Origin: Zonotrichia leucophrys gambelii | Taxonomy: Eukaryota; Chordata; Aves; Passeriformes; Passerellidae | Reading direction: 5' to 3' | Length of the DNA stretch: 64,000 nt | NCBI RefSeq assembly: GCF_028769735.1 | Contig: NC_088172.1 | Location: forward strand, 95,217,235 to 95,281,234 | Shown: piece by piece, positions 11,711 through 26,127 of the stretch | Position numbering within the stretch: position 1 is the first letter of the stretch | How the letters are laid out: each line of letters begins with the position of its first letter | Notes under the pieces: generated by a model | Database searches by the model: none | Seen by the model: only the letters and a program-made list of their open reading frames with translations | Told to the model about the DNA's origin: nothing | Made by a program: the position numbers and the translations under genes

Positions 11711-13301
11711 CTTCCTTTCAAGAAATACCAGGGCTTGGCTCCTGGCTCTCTAACATTCACTCTTAAACAGAGTTTAATAATGTTCTAACATACTTCCAGT
11801 AAGCTACAACAAAATAAGGCTTTCCATATTGACGCTTGATACCAGTTTTTATTTTCAATGAGACTTTCAAAAATTGATAAGCAGGTTTTAAGTCTGACCA
11901 TAGCTTTCAAACTATTTGTGCACTGATTTCTTCTCAGCTATGAGCATATAAAAAGAGCTATGTCTAGATTTATATTTAAAGGACCATTTTAGGCATGTAT
12001 TTTCAAAAATATAAAAGATTCATAACTCCCTCCAAGTCTTATTATCAAATCTGTGAAAATCCAAGAAAACTTCTGCAAGTAGAAAAATAATCTGTATTAT
12101 ATATACTTTACATTTAGTTTTTTTGAAGAACTCCATTTTCTTTCTCCATTAATTCAGTATTACCTCCTTATTTTTTCAGAAGTCATAAGTCTTTGAAACT
12201 ACTTGATAAGGAGGCCTCCCTGCTGAGATTACCAATAGTCTTTTTATAGAAGCCTGCAGGAACACTGTAAAAGCAAAAAAAAGATTAGCAGAGTATAAAA
12301 ATAATTGGACTCTAGTGCTGTATTGATATTTTAGAGGAAAGATTTGCCGTCATGACTAGGCCAAGATATCTGCTGGTAAATTCCACTGAAGACAGCACAT
12401 TTGCACCACTGGTACTTTATGCTGTTTTTTATGCAATAAATATGCCTAACAAGGTGAGATACTTAGAGTGTCATAGATCATGTAACATATTTGCATCATT
12501 GCATGGATCTAACATAACAATTCCTTTCTCAGGTAATGGAAGAGGTAGAAAAACAGATGGAGATAGAAAAAGTGACACTGTCAGAGATACTGCCTCATTT
12601 TAGAAACATTAGATATTAAGAAGTAATTTCACCCCTCCAGGAACTTGTCTAAAATAACTGCTTAAAATACTTCAATATTTATTATTACTGCATAGGAGCT
12701 TAGAATTATTTACAGCCTTCTGCCCTACAGATATGAAATAGAAACAAATCTGTAATCATCCAAATAACACTTACAGAACAAAACATAACTGAAAAAAATA
12801 ATTGAACATATCTTACAAAAGATAATCAAAAGAGAAAAGTTGTGACACACTACTGACAAGCACATTACATAAATTTCAGGTTTGGGTACTCTTCCTTTTT
12901 CAAGAATCTAATCTGCATTCAGGGTCTGAAGTTTCTCTATATTCAAGGCACTAAAGACTGTGCTGCTGGTACTCCACTAAGCCATTGACTGGAGAGGGCA
13001 GGGATAAAAGCAATGGAGCCTGTATGCCTCACCAAATGTTTCAGCAACTGACATCGATTTTCCACAAACTTCCATCTCCTAACCAATGAGGAAAAAAAAT
13101 GCAAGACTGTGTCAACAACAGCAGGAACCACAGGCTGGTTCCTCCTGAGCAGGTTGAGCATGATTGCTGATCCCACACTAAGGCACACAGGAACCAGGAG
13201 CAGGGACTACAACCAGATTGACTATTCACACACAAATACTGAGGCATAGAACAAATCCTATGGAAACTTTCCATGTAATAAACCTCTTCTCTCCTCAGAG
13301 T

Positions 13302-13338
13302 AAAAAAAAAAAAAAAAAAAACCAAAAACCAAAAAACA
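13302..13338 (+). repeat. A-rich tract
   Basis: An uninterrupted run of about 20 A bases followed by accaaaaaccaaaaaacacc. It could be a simple repeat or the tail of an old retroposed copy; nothing upstream identifies a source. Confidence 0.85.
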
Positions 13339-16300
13339 CCCCATAACAAAAAATCCCTCTACAATATAGAGTAAGTGAAAGTTTGCTTCAAATCATAACT
13401 TGAACACAGATGCTCCCACCAACAGCCCCCATTTTTTCTCTCCCACCTGTGCCTCACAGGTCTCCTGTAATTACCCATCAGCTGTTTGGATGCACAGCTC
13501 CAGAGGCTGGTGGGGCTTTGCATTTATTACATTAGGAAAATGCCCTTGTGCAGTAGCCACAGTGACAGAAGCAAGGCTTGTACTCTGACTTAGGCTATTA
13601 ATTCAATCTTCTTCTACAACCCTACTGTTTTCTTTGTATTGCTGAATATAGTTTTGATTTTCTAAAGTCCCTCCTCATTTTATAGCACCCTGAGAAAGTA
13701 AGTAAAGCCCTTTATGCACAATAAACATGATATTTGATTCTGAACACATGCCATTACACTTCTAAAGCTATTTGATTACTACTCTGGATACTTTCAATTA
13801 ATTAAAATTGAAGAGTTCTTGACAAAACACACTAGCATTCATCACAGAAACACCAGGTCAGTTATTATGTTCACAAAATAATTTAAACCTTTCTGAACTT
13901 TCAGGAGAGGGAATTACTGCCTCTGTCAAGAAATCATTCTGTAATTATATCTATTTCTCCCCAAGGCTTCTACACCTTATGGACTTCCCAAGGGTTTGGA
14001 TTCAAAACTAATAGGAAGCTGTGTTTAAAGTACTTTAGAATCCTGTCCATCAGTTCCATTTCTGAGGTAACATCATATCACAGAACTCAGATGAAATGGT
14101 ACAGATATAAATGGTTTAAAATTAAAGGTATGTGAATCATTAAGAATTCTCCTTAATTGTCATTAAATTAGAAATTTGCAGACTAGCAGTCCATTCTTTC
14201 TTAATTCACTTCTACCTGAGTTCATTTTCATTGGATTCCTAAACTGAAATTTAGAGGCAAAACACAATTTAACTGGAGGATCATTTGATTATTTTATTTT
14301 TCAAGGATTATTTGTTTGTACTTTTGTCTGGGGCTATGGAGACAACATCCACACTGAAGCATTTCCATCCCATAAGCAAAAGCAGGGCAGCATTCATCAG
14401 TCTGTTAGCCATGAAATTAGGAATGTTTGATGTATCCAAGGGCAGCTCCTCCAGCTCTTGTTTTTTCCCTACTCCCCCAATATTAAGTTAATAACCAACT
14501 TGCCATGCTGCCATACAAGAAACACAGACTCATTTAAGCAGCTTCAGGCTCCCCATTTTTATTTTCTATCCTCATCTTCCAAGTTTTTGTGTAAGCACTA
14601 TGAAAAGCTGAGCAGCAGCCCGCCCTGGTTCCTCAGAACAAAAAAACACCAACAGAACTTTTCTTCACCCATCCTGTTGTGGGTCTTCTGTCAACTGAAT
14701 GCCTAGCAAAGGAAATTAGTCATTAAATTACTAAATCCATTTCCCCCTATATTAGCAAAGAGCTGCTTCAGAATAAAGGGAAAATGCAGCTAAATATTCT
14801 ATTAAAACTCAGGAATTTACCATGGATTTCCAATTTGGTTTCAAAAGAACCTGTATCTTGACCCATTTCTGGTGGTGCAATAATCACCATCCAGATATTT
14901 CTCCCTGGTTAGTTAGTAGCGTCAGGACAAGACAACTCAAGACTCATAAAATGACATTAAATCTTCCTCTCAATGCCATCAATTTTTCAAGCCTAGAATT
15001 ATATTTGGAAAAGCACATTTTCCTTCTCTTTAACACTCATTTTGTAGAGTAACTTTCAGATGATCTACAACATCCTGTGCTTACTCACTGCAGCCCAGCA
15101 GTTGTTTTTTCCTACAGGCACAGCTGACCACAGACAATGATCTATGAACCAAGCAAACCCCAAAGCCTCAAGTGGGCAGATGCAGGATAATTCTGTGTTT
15201 TGGCTGTTATACACCCACAGCTTTCTGCCACTAATTGAGCTGTAACTTGTGTAGTGACCCAATTTCTGCTGTATCTTTTATTGTCAGAACAAAACCAATT
15301 ATGAGCAGCTCCCAACAAAGTTAAATCTTTTTCACATTTTTCTTAAAACACCCTGCTCATTTCTGGTACACTTAAATTTAATTCAGTCTCTGTAGACCTC
15401 CCAGTGCCTTGAATGTACACAGATGAAGGGAGAAAGATTAAACATTTTCTTACTGTGACCTACAACAATGTGCTGAAACTTTAATTATTATGTTAATTCA
15501 GGCATTGGGCCCAGTGGATTTATTATATCCCAGAAGCTAATACAATCTATTCTGAAGTGAGATGTAGGCATTAGCTCCACCTAAGTATTTTGTGTACAAA
15601 TATTTAGGCTGTGTAATAAAAAGCTACACACTAAAACTAATTTTAAAATCTAATCCTAATTTTGGGGATTTTTCCTCAAGTTGATGCCTAGCTCCTCAGA
15701 AAGTGTTGCTCCTTGTAGCAACAAAACCTTGTGTCTCAGCCAAACATTATCAACCCCAAATTCAAGGCTTTTGAAGCAAGACTGGCATTTATTAGATCAA
15801 AAAATTATTATTCTTGCTTAGACTATCATAATGGGATAACATTGGGGGAAAAAAGCCCAATCAAAAACTCTATTTTCCACATTGTATTAGTACAATAATA
15901 CCCAATCCCAAAATAGTTAATTTGGAATAAAGCATGGCTTCTATAAGACAATATCAATCAAAAAAAATTAAGGTTTGACCCCCTCCCTAACAGACAATAC
16001 ACATGTTTCTGATCAGCAATCCCTCACATCAAACACGGTTTTGTATCATTCACCAAGGAAAAACACCTACTGGTTTCTTTTTTCAATTATCTCCCATCTC
16101 AGCCAATATTTTTTCTTATTTTCCATTAGCAACATGATTGACCAAAAATAAAACTCACATTTTAAACAGTTTCAAAGAGGAAAAGAAAGGAAAAGAGGAA
16201 ACTTGATGGGGTGAACCTGCCAGACATTGGTAAAACCATTGGAAGTTTGCTGACTACACAAACTCTTTTCAATCAATGGAGCTGGAGGGAGCTCATAAAG

Positions 16301-17271
16301 TCTTATTTTTCCTTGATTTGCTACATCAGAGTATTTTCTATTATAGTATCACAAAAGCACCTGTGTTGTAATTAGAAGCAATCTGGCTTTCATCAAGAGA
16401 ATATTAAAAAAATGTTTAATATAATAAAGGCAAGAAGGAATTAATGAAAGCTTTCAGGGTTTATACTACCAAGGCAGAGATTTCATCCTGTGCTGGTTTT
16501 TGATTACGCATTTTAATTGCTTACCAACATATTGCCTTGATAACCATCACAAAGATAATTCCAAATTTCCAGATGCAAATCTTTTTGTCCAAATAGCAAA
16601 AGAAAAGTTACAAAGGAATCATCCTATCAATATTTTCTCAAATTAATGTAAATAAAGATGCTTGATGTTAAAGACCATGAATAGCTCAAGTATATCTTTG
16701 TATTATTTTCAAGCAATTTGCCAACAAGCATAGCTGTTTCCTGCATTACATTAAACATTTTCCCACAGCAAGATTCAATATTCAAGGGATTCCTACACAT
16801 TTCTACTTTACTCATATCTTACACTTACACTCATATCCTTCACTTGAAAATAAGAAACTTAATAAAGCACAGCTCTAGTACAAACTTCATTATGTTTTGG
16901 GGATTTTTTTCTTTAAATTCTCCAAGATCTGAGCTGGCTCACACTACAAAGATAACATTTGACCTTTAACCAATTATATGAATGCAATCAAATTCCCATT
17001 TGTAAATATGTATACATATATAGTATTCCCTGGTTATGAACTTTAAGTTTCATTAATTTTTCATTAAATTAGTTCCTTCCTATCCATTTCAGTAATTCTT
17101 TAGATACCTAAATAAAAAACAAACCACCAAAGTATTCTAAAAAAGGCGTTTTAAAATATACAAGCTCATTTGATAAACTATGTCCATTTTTTCTTCTTGC
17201 TCAAAAGCAAACACTACTTTTCTTGATAGTGAAAAAAGAATGTTTTTTTCCACAGCTACAGAAAGTTCAAA

Positions 17272-17285
17272 GTTACCATGGTAAC
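17272..17285. promoter_or_regulatory. Perfect palindrome matching the RFX X-box
   Basis: GTTACCATGGTAAC is a perfect 14-bp palindrome: two half sites GTTACC and GGTAAC separated by AT. Regulatory factor X (RFX) proteins bind inverted half sites of the form GTNRCC / GGYNAC with a 0-3 bp spacer. The sequence match is direct; occupancy and any effect on NRXN1 are inference. Confidence 0.5.
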
Positions 17286-17751
17286 AGAACAAAAAGTCAC
17301 TAAGGGCTTGCTACTAAAGGCCTTTATAGTATATAAAAAGTACATTCAGTTTGTGGTATTGGAAAATCTTTTATAGTTATTTTAAATACACAGAACGAGC
17401 AAACTCAGTGGTGATTATTATGAAGAAGTGTTAAAAGTCTTGGTTATTTTTGCAGTAAGGTGCACCACTCAAAGGCTTGTTAATTAAAGGTCAACAACTC
17501 TAAATTGCATAAGAGAACACTGAAAAACCTGTTCTTGCATGAACCTTGCTGTACTAAATTTTCTCAGCTAAGTATTTTGTTGTCGGACAAAAAGATAATT
17601 TAAGCAAAGTATTCATTATACCTCAAAGGAAGCAATTCATTTCTTACCTGAGCCTGACAACTTAATGCAGCAAAGTTAGCAAAAAAAAGCAGCTAAGCCA
17701 TGAGGTGTGAGAGAAAATACAGCCCTGCTTTCAGATTGTTGAGCACACCCC

Positions 17752-17773
17752 TATATATATATATACACACACA
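17752..17773 (+). repeat. (TA)n(CA)n microsatellite
   Basis: tatatatatatata followed by cacacaca; short compound dinucleotide repeat. Confidence 0.85.
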
Positions 17774-18949
17774 GGCATATAAAAGCCCCACATATTTCTA
17801 ATTTTATCTTGTAAGGTGTGCTAGAGTATTTGTACGTTTCTATATTAAATATAACTGACTTAAAATAATTAATTGGATAATATTGGGCTCAGTTTTCAAA
17901 AAATCAGGCTCCAAACTTCCACTGGCCTTCCTAGGGATAGGAATTCCATCCTTCACATGGGGTTGTGTAAGCTCTTAACCATTCCCCATTGCTGATAAAT
18001 TGTGTTATTCTACTCTGTTCAGGGCAGTTTTTGATTAATTGAGTACCTTGAAAGGAAGACAGGCTGAAATTTGGTCAGGCACTTAAAATTACTCTGAGAT
18101 TTACCCAGACCATCAACCAGCAAAGAAGGCATGAACAATTTTATTCTGCCCTTTACTACACATGCCTTGATTCCTGTGTCTTTCTACTAGTTGTATAAAT
18201 AGTTCTTATTCATTTTCTGAGGTCTCACTACAGTATGCCAAAGCCTGCAAAGTCATTCAGGAAATTTCAATTATAAACAAGTAATTGGCTGAGAGAACAA
18301 AACCCCACACGGGTGTGCTTGCCACTGATTTCTTTTAAAGAGTAAAATAATCACATGTTTTTACTCTACATCCTATCAATCACTGCACTTCACATACAGC
18401 CCTTGTAAATTTACACCTTGTGTTAGGGTGCACCCTAGAGCACTTCACTAATTAATTTAGGGCTGTATTGTAAGAGACATCTAGTATATTGTCACAAGCC
18501 TTTTTATTGAAGTTGCCCAGAGATGAAAGGATGTTTGGGTCAGCCTACACTTTTTAAAATCCATGCTATTTTTGATCCTAGTTTCAAGAGGGTTCAGACT
18601 TACACAGCAGTAGTGCCCAGTGTTTGCAGAATAGATTTATTACACCTAAACAAAAATTTCTGAAGTCTGCAGTTACTAACTCTGCGGCATGTTTTAAGTG
18701 TGCACATCAATGTAGACCTTAATTCAGAATATTAGAATGCATTTATTTTCCTGTTGAGCAGCAAGATGTGAAATACCAACTGTTAGGGCACTCCAATCAT
18801 ATGAAAGTTGCAGCAAAACCTTGCACATAGAGAGGTTTATATTTGAAGATTCAAGGTCAAAGATTTATCCTTTGTATTCCCCAAAATAATACTTTACTTA
18901 CATTCAGGAACCATGTTAATTTAACTAGCATGTAATGATGAAGCCAACT

Positions 18950-19471
18950 GTTCTGGGCTGCATCAAAAAAGGCATGGCCAGCAGGTTGAGGGAGGTGTTT
19001 CTGTCCTTCTGCCCCCCTACTCTGCCCTGGTGAGTAGGTCACTCCATGTGGAGTGATCCAGCCAGCTCTCGATCCTCAGTACAAGGATGACCAGAGGGAG
19101 ACCTTACAGTACATGAAGAGGGCTTATAAAAAAAACCAACAAAACAAAAAACCCAAAACAAAACCAAAAAAACTAAAGAGGAAGAGTGGTATTTTACACA
19201 AGCAGATAGCGGTAGGACAAGGAGAGTATGTTTAAACTAACGAAAATGATATTTAGATTAGATGTTAGGAAGAATTCTTTACTTACTGAGACACCATCAC
19301 AGGCTACCCAGAGAAACTGTGGATACCCCATTCCCTGGAAGTGTTTCTGGCCAATCTGGATGAGGCTTGGAGCAACCTGGTCTAGTGGGTGGCATCCCAG
19401 CTCATTACAGAGGGGTTAGAACTTGACAAGTTTTGAGGTCCCTTCCAACCCAAACCATTCTATGATTCTAG
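18950..19471 (+). mobile_element. CR1 LINE fragment, 3' end
   Basis: A plus-strand CR1 copy. It begins near the pol segment resembling tgggctgcat...ggccagcaggttgaggg and ends at the diagnostic cattctatgattctag. The 3' UTR motif gaggtcccttccaaccc is intact. An internal part is missing: the sequence jumps from the ctcagtacaaggatgacc area to cttacagtacatgaagaggg, and an A-rich patch (about 19128-19172) replaces the usual sequence. Orientation is opposite to NRXN1. Confidence 0.92.
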
Positions 19472-21889
19472 GTTTTGGTATTTTATCAATCCCGAAATAG
19501 TGAACCCTCTGGAGATTTTAGGTTTTTCTTTTACACTATACCTAGTTATTATCAGAGCAGATGGGAACATACTGAGGGGGCAATTTGTGTGCCACAGCAC
19601 ATCTTGTGGTTCTATTTATTTAATAATCCAGACTTAGGACCCATCTGGACTACATGGAGCTCCATGTTAAAGCCCATGTCCTCAGTTTTATTTCTTTCTT
19701 ACATGTTGTGAGGAAGGAGATGGAACATGTCTACTTCTCATCCAGCATGGAGTTAAAATAGGACTGAACCACCCATCTAAACCCAGTCACTGGCAAGTAT
19801 TTCCAGTTCTCAATATTTAGACATCAAGATCAGAGCTTATTTTTACCATATTAGTCAAATGAAAACAATATTTTCTAATAATTTTCTACTGTCTTCCCCC
19901 GAAAAGATTCTGAGATATCCCACAAGTAGCAAAGGCACTAAACTTAAGAACTGAATTCAAACCCTGTAATTTATTCTCAGCACTTTGCATTTCACTTAGA
20001 TTTGAAAATGACAAGCTGTTGGTCCAATTTTTGTCAACATGTTTTTAATTAGTTCTGAATTTATGACAATTAAAGCTCACTGTTGCTTTTAAAATGAAGT
20101 TACTGAATTTGCCTTAATTTGTTTTCATTGCTCAGCAATGTGTGCATTTTAATTCAACATGGAAATATTCCATCCTCTCTGCTTTCTGTAGGGAAGACAC
20201 TACAGTCAACACGATCGTCTTTTTTTTTTCCCCCATGAAATTATTGACTAGAAAATAAACTGAAAACATCTTTTGGGAATGCTGGCCATGCTCCACATTT
20301 GACTGGCTCCATCTGTATCTCAGCTGACTCAAAGAACCCAAAGCATTCCAAATCTTTTTTGTGGGGGAAAAAAAGTGAGAGGAAAATGAAACACTGCACC
20401 ATAACACAGATTTTGTATTTCTGTCTGCAGCTGTAGATTTGCTTTTAGGCAAATAATGCCTCATTTTCATTAATCTAGGGCCATATACATAACAAGACAT
20501 GTGAAAGATGTACTTCACTTAAAAGCTGAGACACTACACAAAAATTAATTGCCATTTAAACATTTTTTTGGGGGACAATGAAAAAGAGGGTTTAAGTATG
20601 ACTGGCATTCTAATGAAGAAATAATTTTGGCAAGTTCTTAGAGCCTTAATAGTAAAAGACAAAATTCTATATATTAGAAGAGCAAGTTTTAATCTCATAT
20701 GCCTCAACCTCATTTCTCCTCCCTTGCTTTCATTTTTCATCAGGAAAGTAATTTTCTCTTCACAGGTCCTCTGTGAATTCATATTGTTCATGCACCATTT
20801 CTTTTGTGAATGGCTGTACACTGATCTATACTTATATGAGTATCTGCAGACTACATGTCTCGGTCAGAAATTGCAGCAGAATCTTCCAAAAAAGTGCTTA
20901 AAAAAATCTGAAGCAACAGAAGCTGAAATTATTAACCCAGCAAGTGGAAGTCTAATAACAGAAGTACAGTATGACGACCTGTTTTCTTCTGGTAACATGG
21001 ATTTACTAAAAAATTATGTACCAAGACCATTTATTGTGTAAGAATTTCAAAGTCAGTTTGGTTGTTGAGGATTTTATCCACTTTTAAACTTCTTATATTT
21101 TATCTCTTAAGGTAGCTTTTGTATACTGTAACTGTAAATCAAGAATTAAGCAACACTCTTACTAAATCATATAATTAGAAAAAGTAATTTTTTTATTATA
21201 AGCTATTGCTTTTCTAGTTTAACTATTAAAGTAAAAAAAAAAAAGAATTCCTTGCTCTAATATCCAATTCAAATTGCAAAATAATAGAGAAAGCTGAATG
21301 AATTCCCTAGAGCCCCAGCTGTATCTCCATACTTTAAAAACCCATTACCATCAGTGAATACCTAAAAAACTACGGGAGAAAAAAATGAAAACATTCATAA
21401 ATTTACCTGTAACATCTGATACTTTTCACAGTGAAAGTTCAAGTAAGTTTTTTTTTTCCTCAAGTAGATTCAATGCCATCACTCCCAGTCTCTTTTAGAC
21501 TAGTAAAAAAGTCAACCCCATTACTAAGATGCCTGTGTCTCAGTTGCTGTGTGTACTCTATTTGACATCTTCAGCCATTTTTGTAACAAACAAATCATTT
21601 AACTTATAACTGCGTACAGATGCGGCCCAGTTCAGGAGTAAAGATCCTTCAGGTTGCCAGACATCAAAAGTTCAACAAACAGCAAGCATTCTTCATCAAA
21701 CCCATACTCATTTAGCATCTAGCTTGTAACTAGAAAAAGCCCCTGAGAAACATTCATAACCCCTCCAATCCTCCTAACCAGGAAACAAATCCATTAAAAC
21801 CACATCCACCGTGCCTTCCCGCTAGGAATCTCATTCAAATCCATATTTCAGCTCTACCAGAGCCTTTGTAATTGACTTTCAGGGGTGGT

Positions 21890-21953
21890 CCTGTTGAGGA
21901 CCAGGAGCTGAGCTCCTTGTGGGTCCCTTCCAAGTCAGCACAATCTGTGATTT
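21890..21953 (+). mobile_element. Short CR1 3'-tail fragment
   Basis: The text gaggaccaggagctgagctc, then ttgtgggtcccttccaa, then a degenerate caatctgtgattt matches the CR1 3' UTR end in plus orientation. Only about 64 bp remain, a heavily 5'-truncated or eroded copy. Confidence 0.72.
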
Positions 21954-23584
21954 GCTGACTTGTAATTAAACCCCAACAATAAAAGGTGATAACATCACTT
22001 TTCTTTAAATTTCCCCTTTTGTGCTTGTATATAGAAACATAATAGCTCTTGATCACTTATCAAAGAGGACTGTAAAGTCAACAATGCACTTGCTCCAGCA
22101 CACATCCATATGGGAAAAGCCTCCTTCCCAGGAGCATTACTGCCTTTTGTTCATGCCTGTCCTGTAATTGGTGCAGTCAAGTCACAGTAATGTGCTGGAA
22201 TTCTGTTGTTCTCTTCAATGCCTCTTATCAGAGCCAGATTTTGTAATGTGTTTGAAATGTGGATTACTTGCTCAGAGAAGGAGGCCAAGCAGAAGCTGAA
22301 TAACCCTGACCTTTCTGAGCTTGGAAAATCAAAACAGTACCAAAAAAAAAAAAAGAGCATTCATGACTGGAATTGCGATCCTTTCATCCTTTACAGCTGC
22401 ACATTCAGTGATCAGAGTATGGTCTAATTAGGAAAAAAAAAAAAAAATCAAAGACGTAAAATCATCATTTTGCTCAAAATATAGAGAAAGTTGCAAGAGT
22501 TCAAGTGCAGTCACGCCATGAGTGATACAAGAAATCTTGGTAAACAGTGATGAGGAAATGCCTCCACATTAAATCTGTTTCTATGGTTTTCAGCTACACA
22601 CAATTTGACAAATATAATCTATGGGCTGTAAATCCTGTTTCCTATTGAAAAGGAATAACACGTAGCATAACACTTGGAACACTTTTTTTACTGTTGTGGT
22701 CGTAAACACCAGACCCACCTTCAAAACTCTCACAGTTGATATCTCCTGTGGCATGAACCACACCTATGTTTGAGACTACCATTTCTCACCTGCCCACTAA
22801 ACAGCTTGAAAGGCTCCATTTACTTCTTCATTCCTGACCTTCCTCTCAAGGAGAGCCTTTGCATAGCCATCATCTTGACACTGTCTTCAGATAAATCTTT
22901 ACAGTGATGCACACACACAATAAAATCAATACTTTCTAAAAAGGCAGCAAACGGGAATGAGTTTTGACGTGTCATCCACAACATTTGCCAAAACTTGTTT
23001 TCCCATCTTTGTTGTCATCAAGAGATGTTCGAAGTACTTCAAACAACCTGCGTGTAAGACAAGAACTAAAGTTGACAATGGTTATATAGGGCGCTGAGAC
23101 CACAGCTTTACAGCCCATTTATTTGCTTTCTTCTATCATAATAGCAAAAGAGTCTCTACCTCAAAGAGACTGATGCTTGTCCTTTTGCATAGCAAAAAAG
23201 GGGCTCATTGTATAATGAACTAATTAGCTACTAATGGGGCTTCTGGGTACTCCAACAATACAAACAATAACATCATTGATAACATGAAGCACATGATTTT
23301 GTAATACCCCAAGAGAAAGGATAAAACATCTCATTCTCCATGTGGCTAAACCCAGCAGGGTCTTCACTCCCATTCAGTATCCCTGCACCTCTTCACTTCC
23401 CTAATTAAGACATGCTGTACCTACATAATGGTACTTCATTCTGCCATTCTCCCACTTCCCTCCAGCCTGTTACCTTTTTCACAAACCCTGCAGCCTTGCA
23501 ATAGTGCCTCAAGAACTACTTAAACCTGTATCAAACAAATTTGTTTGGGGTTTTACCCTCCAAAAGCAATCATAAGCACAAGGC

Positions 23585-23606
23585 TTTTATTTATTTATTT
23601 TATTTT
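23585..23606 (+). repeat. (TTTA)n short tandem repeat
   Basis: About five copies of a tttta/ttta unit, imperfect. Confidence 0.8.
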
Positions 23607-26127
23607 AAATCATCTGTCTGGATTTAATTGGTTTGCAGTCACAACAAAGATCATGTTGCACGCATTTATGACAAGGCAGTGACTTTCTGAGGGGCTGTGA
23701 CACAGGATGCCATGATACCAGTTAGAACAGAATTGTTAGGCCTATTAAGCACCAGTGACTATTCAGGGTGATGACAATGCAAGCACAAAACTTGAGGGCA
23801 GAATTACTCATCAGTCTGAAAATCAAGCTTCTCAGCTTATATCAAAATCAGACTTTGGTCTGACACTGTTAATGTTTAATACCACTTTTGCTCTGTATTA
23901 AACAGAGGTAAAAAGTTCTTTAAAAAAAAAAAAAGAAGACTAACAAGCATGACACGCATTATTGTCCTTGTTACTGAGCTGTAACACCACTGCATTGCTG
24001 AGGTCTGGCAGGGGCTGTCACTTCCACTTGCCATTGCTCCCAGTTAGTGGGGCCTGATGAGACATGGTGCAAGATCACATGCCACATCCCTTGAACTGAA
24101 ACACTAATGCAGTGATTTGCTTAATGCAGAAACAGCTTCATAAGGAAATTTGCATGTACAAGAATTTATTTTCTTGAAGGATTGGGAGGAGGAAAAGGAA
24201 GAGATCATACATGTGCCTGATGCTGACAGGTTTTTCTTAAACCACATGATACTGAGATGGTTTGAACTCCCTGCTCCAAGCTCCATTTGGCCAGTGGCTG
24301 CAATATACACAAAACTACGTTTTACATTTGCTTGTGTGTGTTTGAATTTAGAACACATATTTGCATCAATTAAGAAAGAAAACTCCAAACAGCATTTTAA
24401 AACTCTGGTACAGATCTTACAAATAATTAAATGAAGGATTTGTACATATCTATCTTTTCCCCAAAAAAATCCCTCTTTCTTTGCATAACCTTTACAAAGG
24501 TAAGCAGAACTGCAGTCTTTCAGAATATAAAAGTCTTCCATTCTTCTAGAATCTCATAAAAGTGTGGGTAATTCAGCTGACCAGTACCCTGCAGGTCACA
24601 CTTTAGTTTAATTTCACAGTATCAAGTTTTTGGCCTATATCTGTCACATGCAGTAGCAATCTCACTTTGCAGTTGCTACAAGGCACAGAGTTGTGATAAA
24701 ACACAAGTCCACATTTCAACACCAAACTAAAAAACTATCTGGTTGTACTCTTTTTAGATACAATTCTCCACTTTTTCCAATAATTACTTACATTTTACTA
24801 GCAGAAACATCCTTTAAACCTCACCTTGCTGAAGACTGCCTTCTCTACTGCCCAAATAAAACAAGATATTGAGGACAAAGAATTCAAAATAAGATCTTTA
24901 CTTCTATCTTGGATTTCAAAGTTATACCTTAAGCAAGAACATGTATTTCCAAAAAGTAAGCCAAATACTGATTTGGTCACAGACACTAAGTCATATGTGA
25001 CTGCATCTTTTAAGGAACTTCCAGCAGCACTGCCAGGGGACAGCAACAATGTAGTAGATGACTAAAAAGTAAGTTGTTAAAAATATTTTAATGAATAATT
25101 GGGTTGTTTCTCAGGCTGTCCTCCTGCCCAAGGCTCTGTCAGTGTACCCATCTAATGTCACCAGAATCAGGCCTACTTTACACTGGAAAATGCATAGTTT
25201 AGGGACGTGTCTTATCTAAAGGGTATTCAGAAACAAAGGGATTTGACCTTAAGTTCCATTGATTTATGTGAAAGAAGGGGCAAGTGCAGAGTTGTTAATG
25301 CATGCAAACCTACTAGTTAACCTGCAGACATCAGGAACATTTTCATTCTCCCTGAACCTGTATATTCTATAAGGTAAATGATGTGCTAGCTGATGAATTG
25401 GCATTTTTAGTTGTGTTTTGTACTTGAAAGCTTCTTAACAAGGGTATTTTTATTCTGTGTCTCCATGACCATTACTTCCCTGTGCTTGTTAAACTACAAA
25501 CTACTTAGTGCAGCCTGTAAGGAGTCAACCATAGTTACCTTCCAGAAAAGGAACGTGCTGTGAATCCAATCACTGTACACTAACAAGCTTGCCAGTGGAC
25601 ACTTTACACTTTAACAGAAACACAAGACTTGCATTCTCTACCTGACTACTAAATATCTTTGATATTTCACTGATTCTTTTTCCCTTAACTACTCTTCAAA
25701 TTCTTGTTTGCTTTACACTACCAGAATTTATGTTTATCAGCTGCTAATGAATCCTGCAACAACCAAGAACAATTGCAAAGTTCTCTGGAGGAAGGGCCAA
25801 GAAACTTCACCTTTCCTTTTGCTTTCAGATTTTAAGGCAAAACACAGAAAGAGGCTACAGGTAAAATAAGATTGGTACATGACCTGCAACAGCAGAATAT
25901 GCTGCCAACTACGCTGAAATTCTGTAGGGTCAGCCTGTGAGAATGGATTGACAGCCCTACCACCACTGTAGTGGACACATTCAGAGTTTGATCATCAAGA
26001 CAATATTTTTATCAGGAATAGTAAAATATAGCCTATACACGTGAAAGGAATATTCTATTCACTTGTATTCCTGTATGATCATGTTGCATTCTAGGTCCCT
26101 CTATCAATAACTACAATTTCTTTGTGA

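Larger units (their letters stand above)
11711..18949. other. Intronic stretch, no gene
   Basis: AT-rich sequence. It contains the A tract at 13302-13338, the X-box palindrome at 17272-17285 and a TA/CA microsatellite at 17752-17773. No exon or further transposon was recognised. Confidence 0.6.

Noticed and set aside
11122..11788. Several open frames of 60-114 codons on both strands
   Set aside because: They lie within the CR1 copy; the minus-strand one is decayed CR1 pol, the others are antisense shadows.
20724..21041. 105-codon plus-strand frame overlapping minus-strand frames of 95 and 128 codons
   Set aside because: No family resemblance; clustering reflects low local stop density.
24104..24541. 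145-codon open frame, minus strand
   Set aside because: No recognisable domain and no splice or promoter context; an overlapping opposite-strand frame is equally open.
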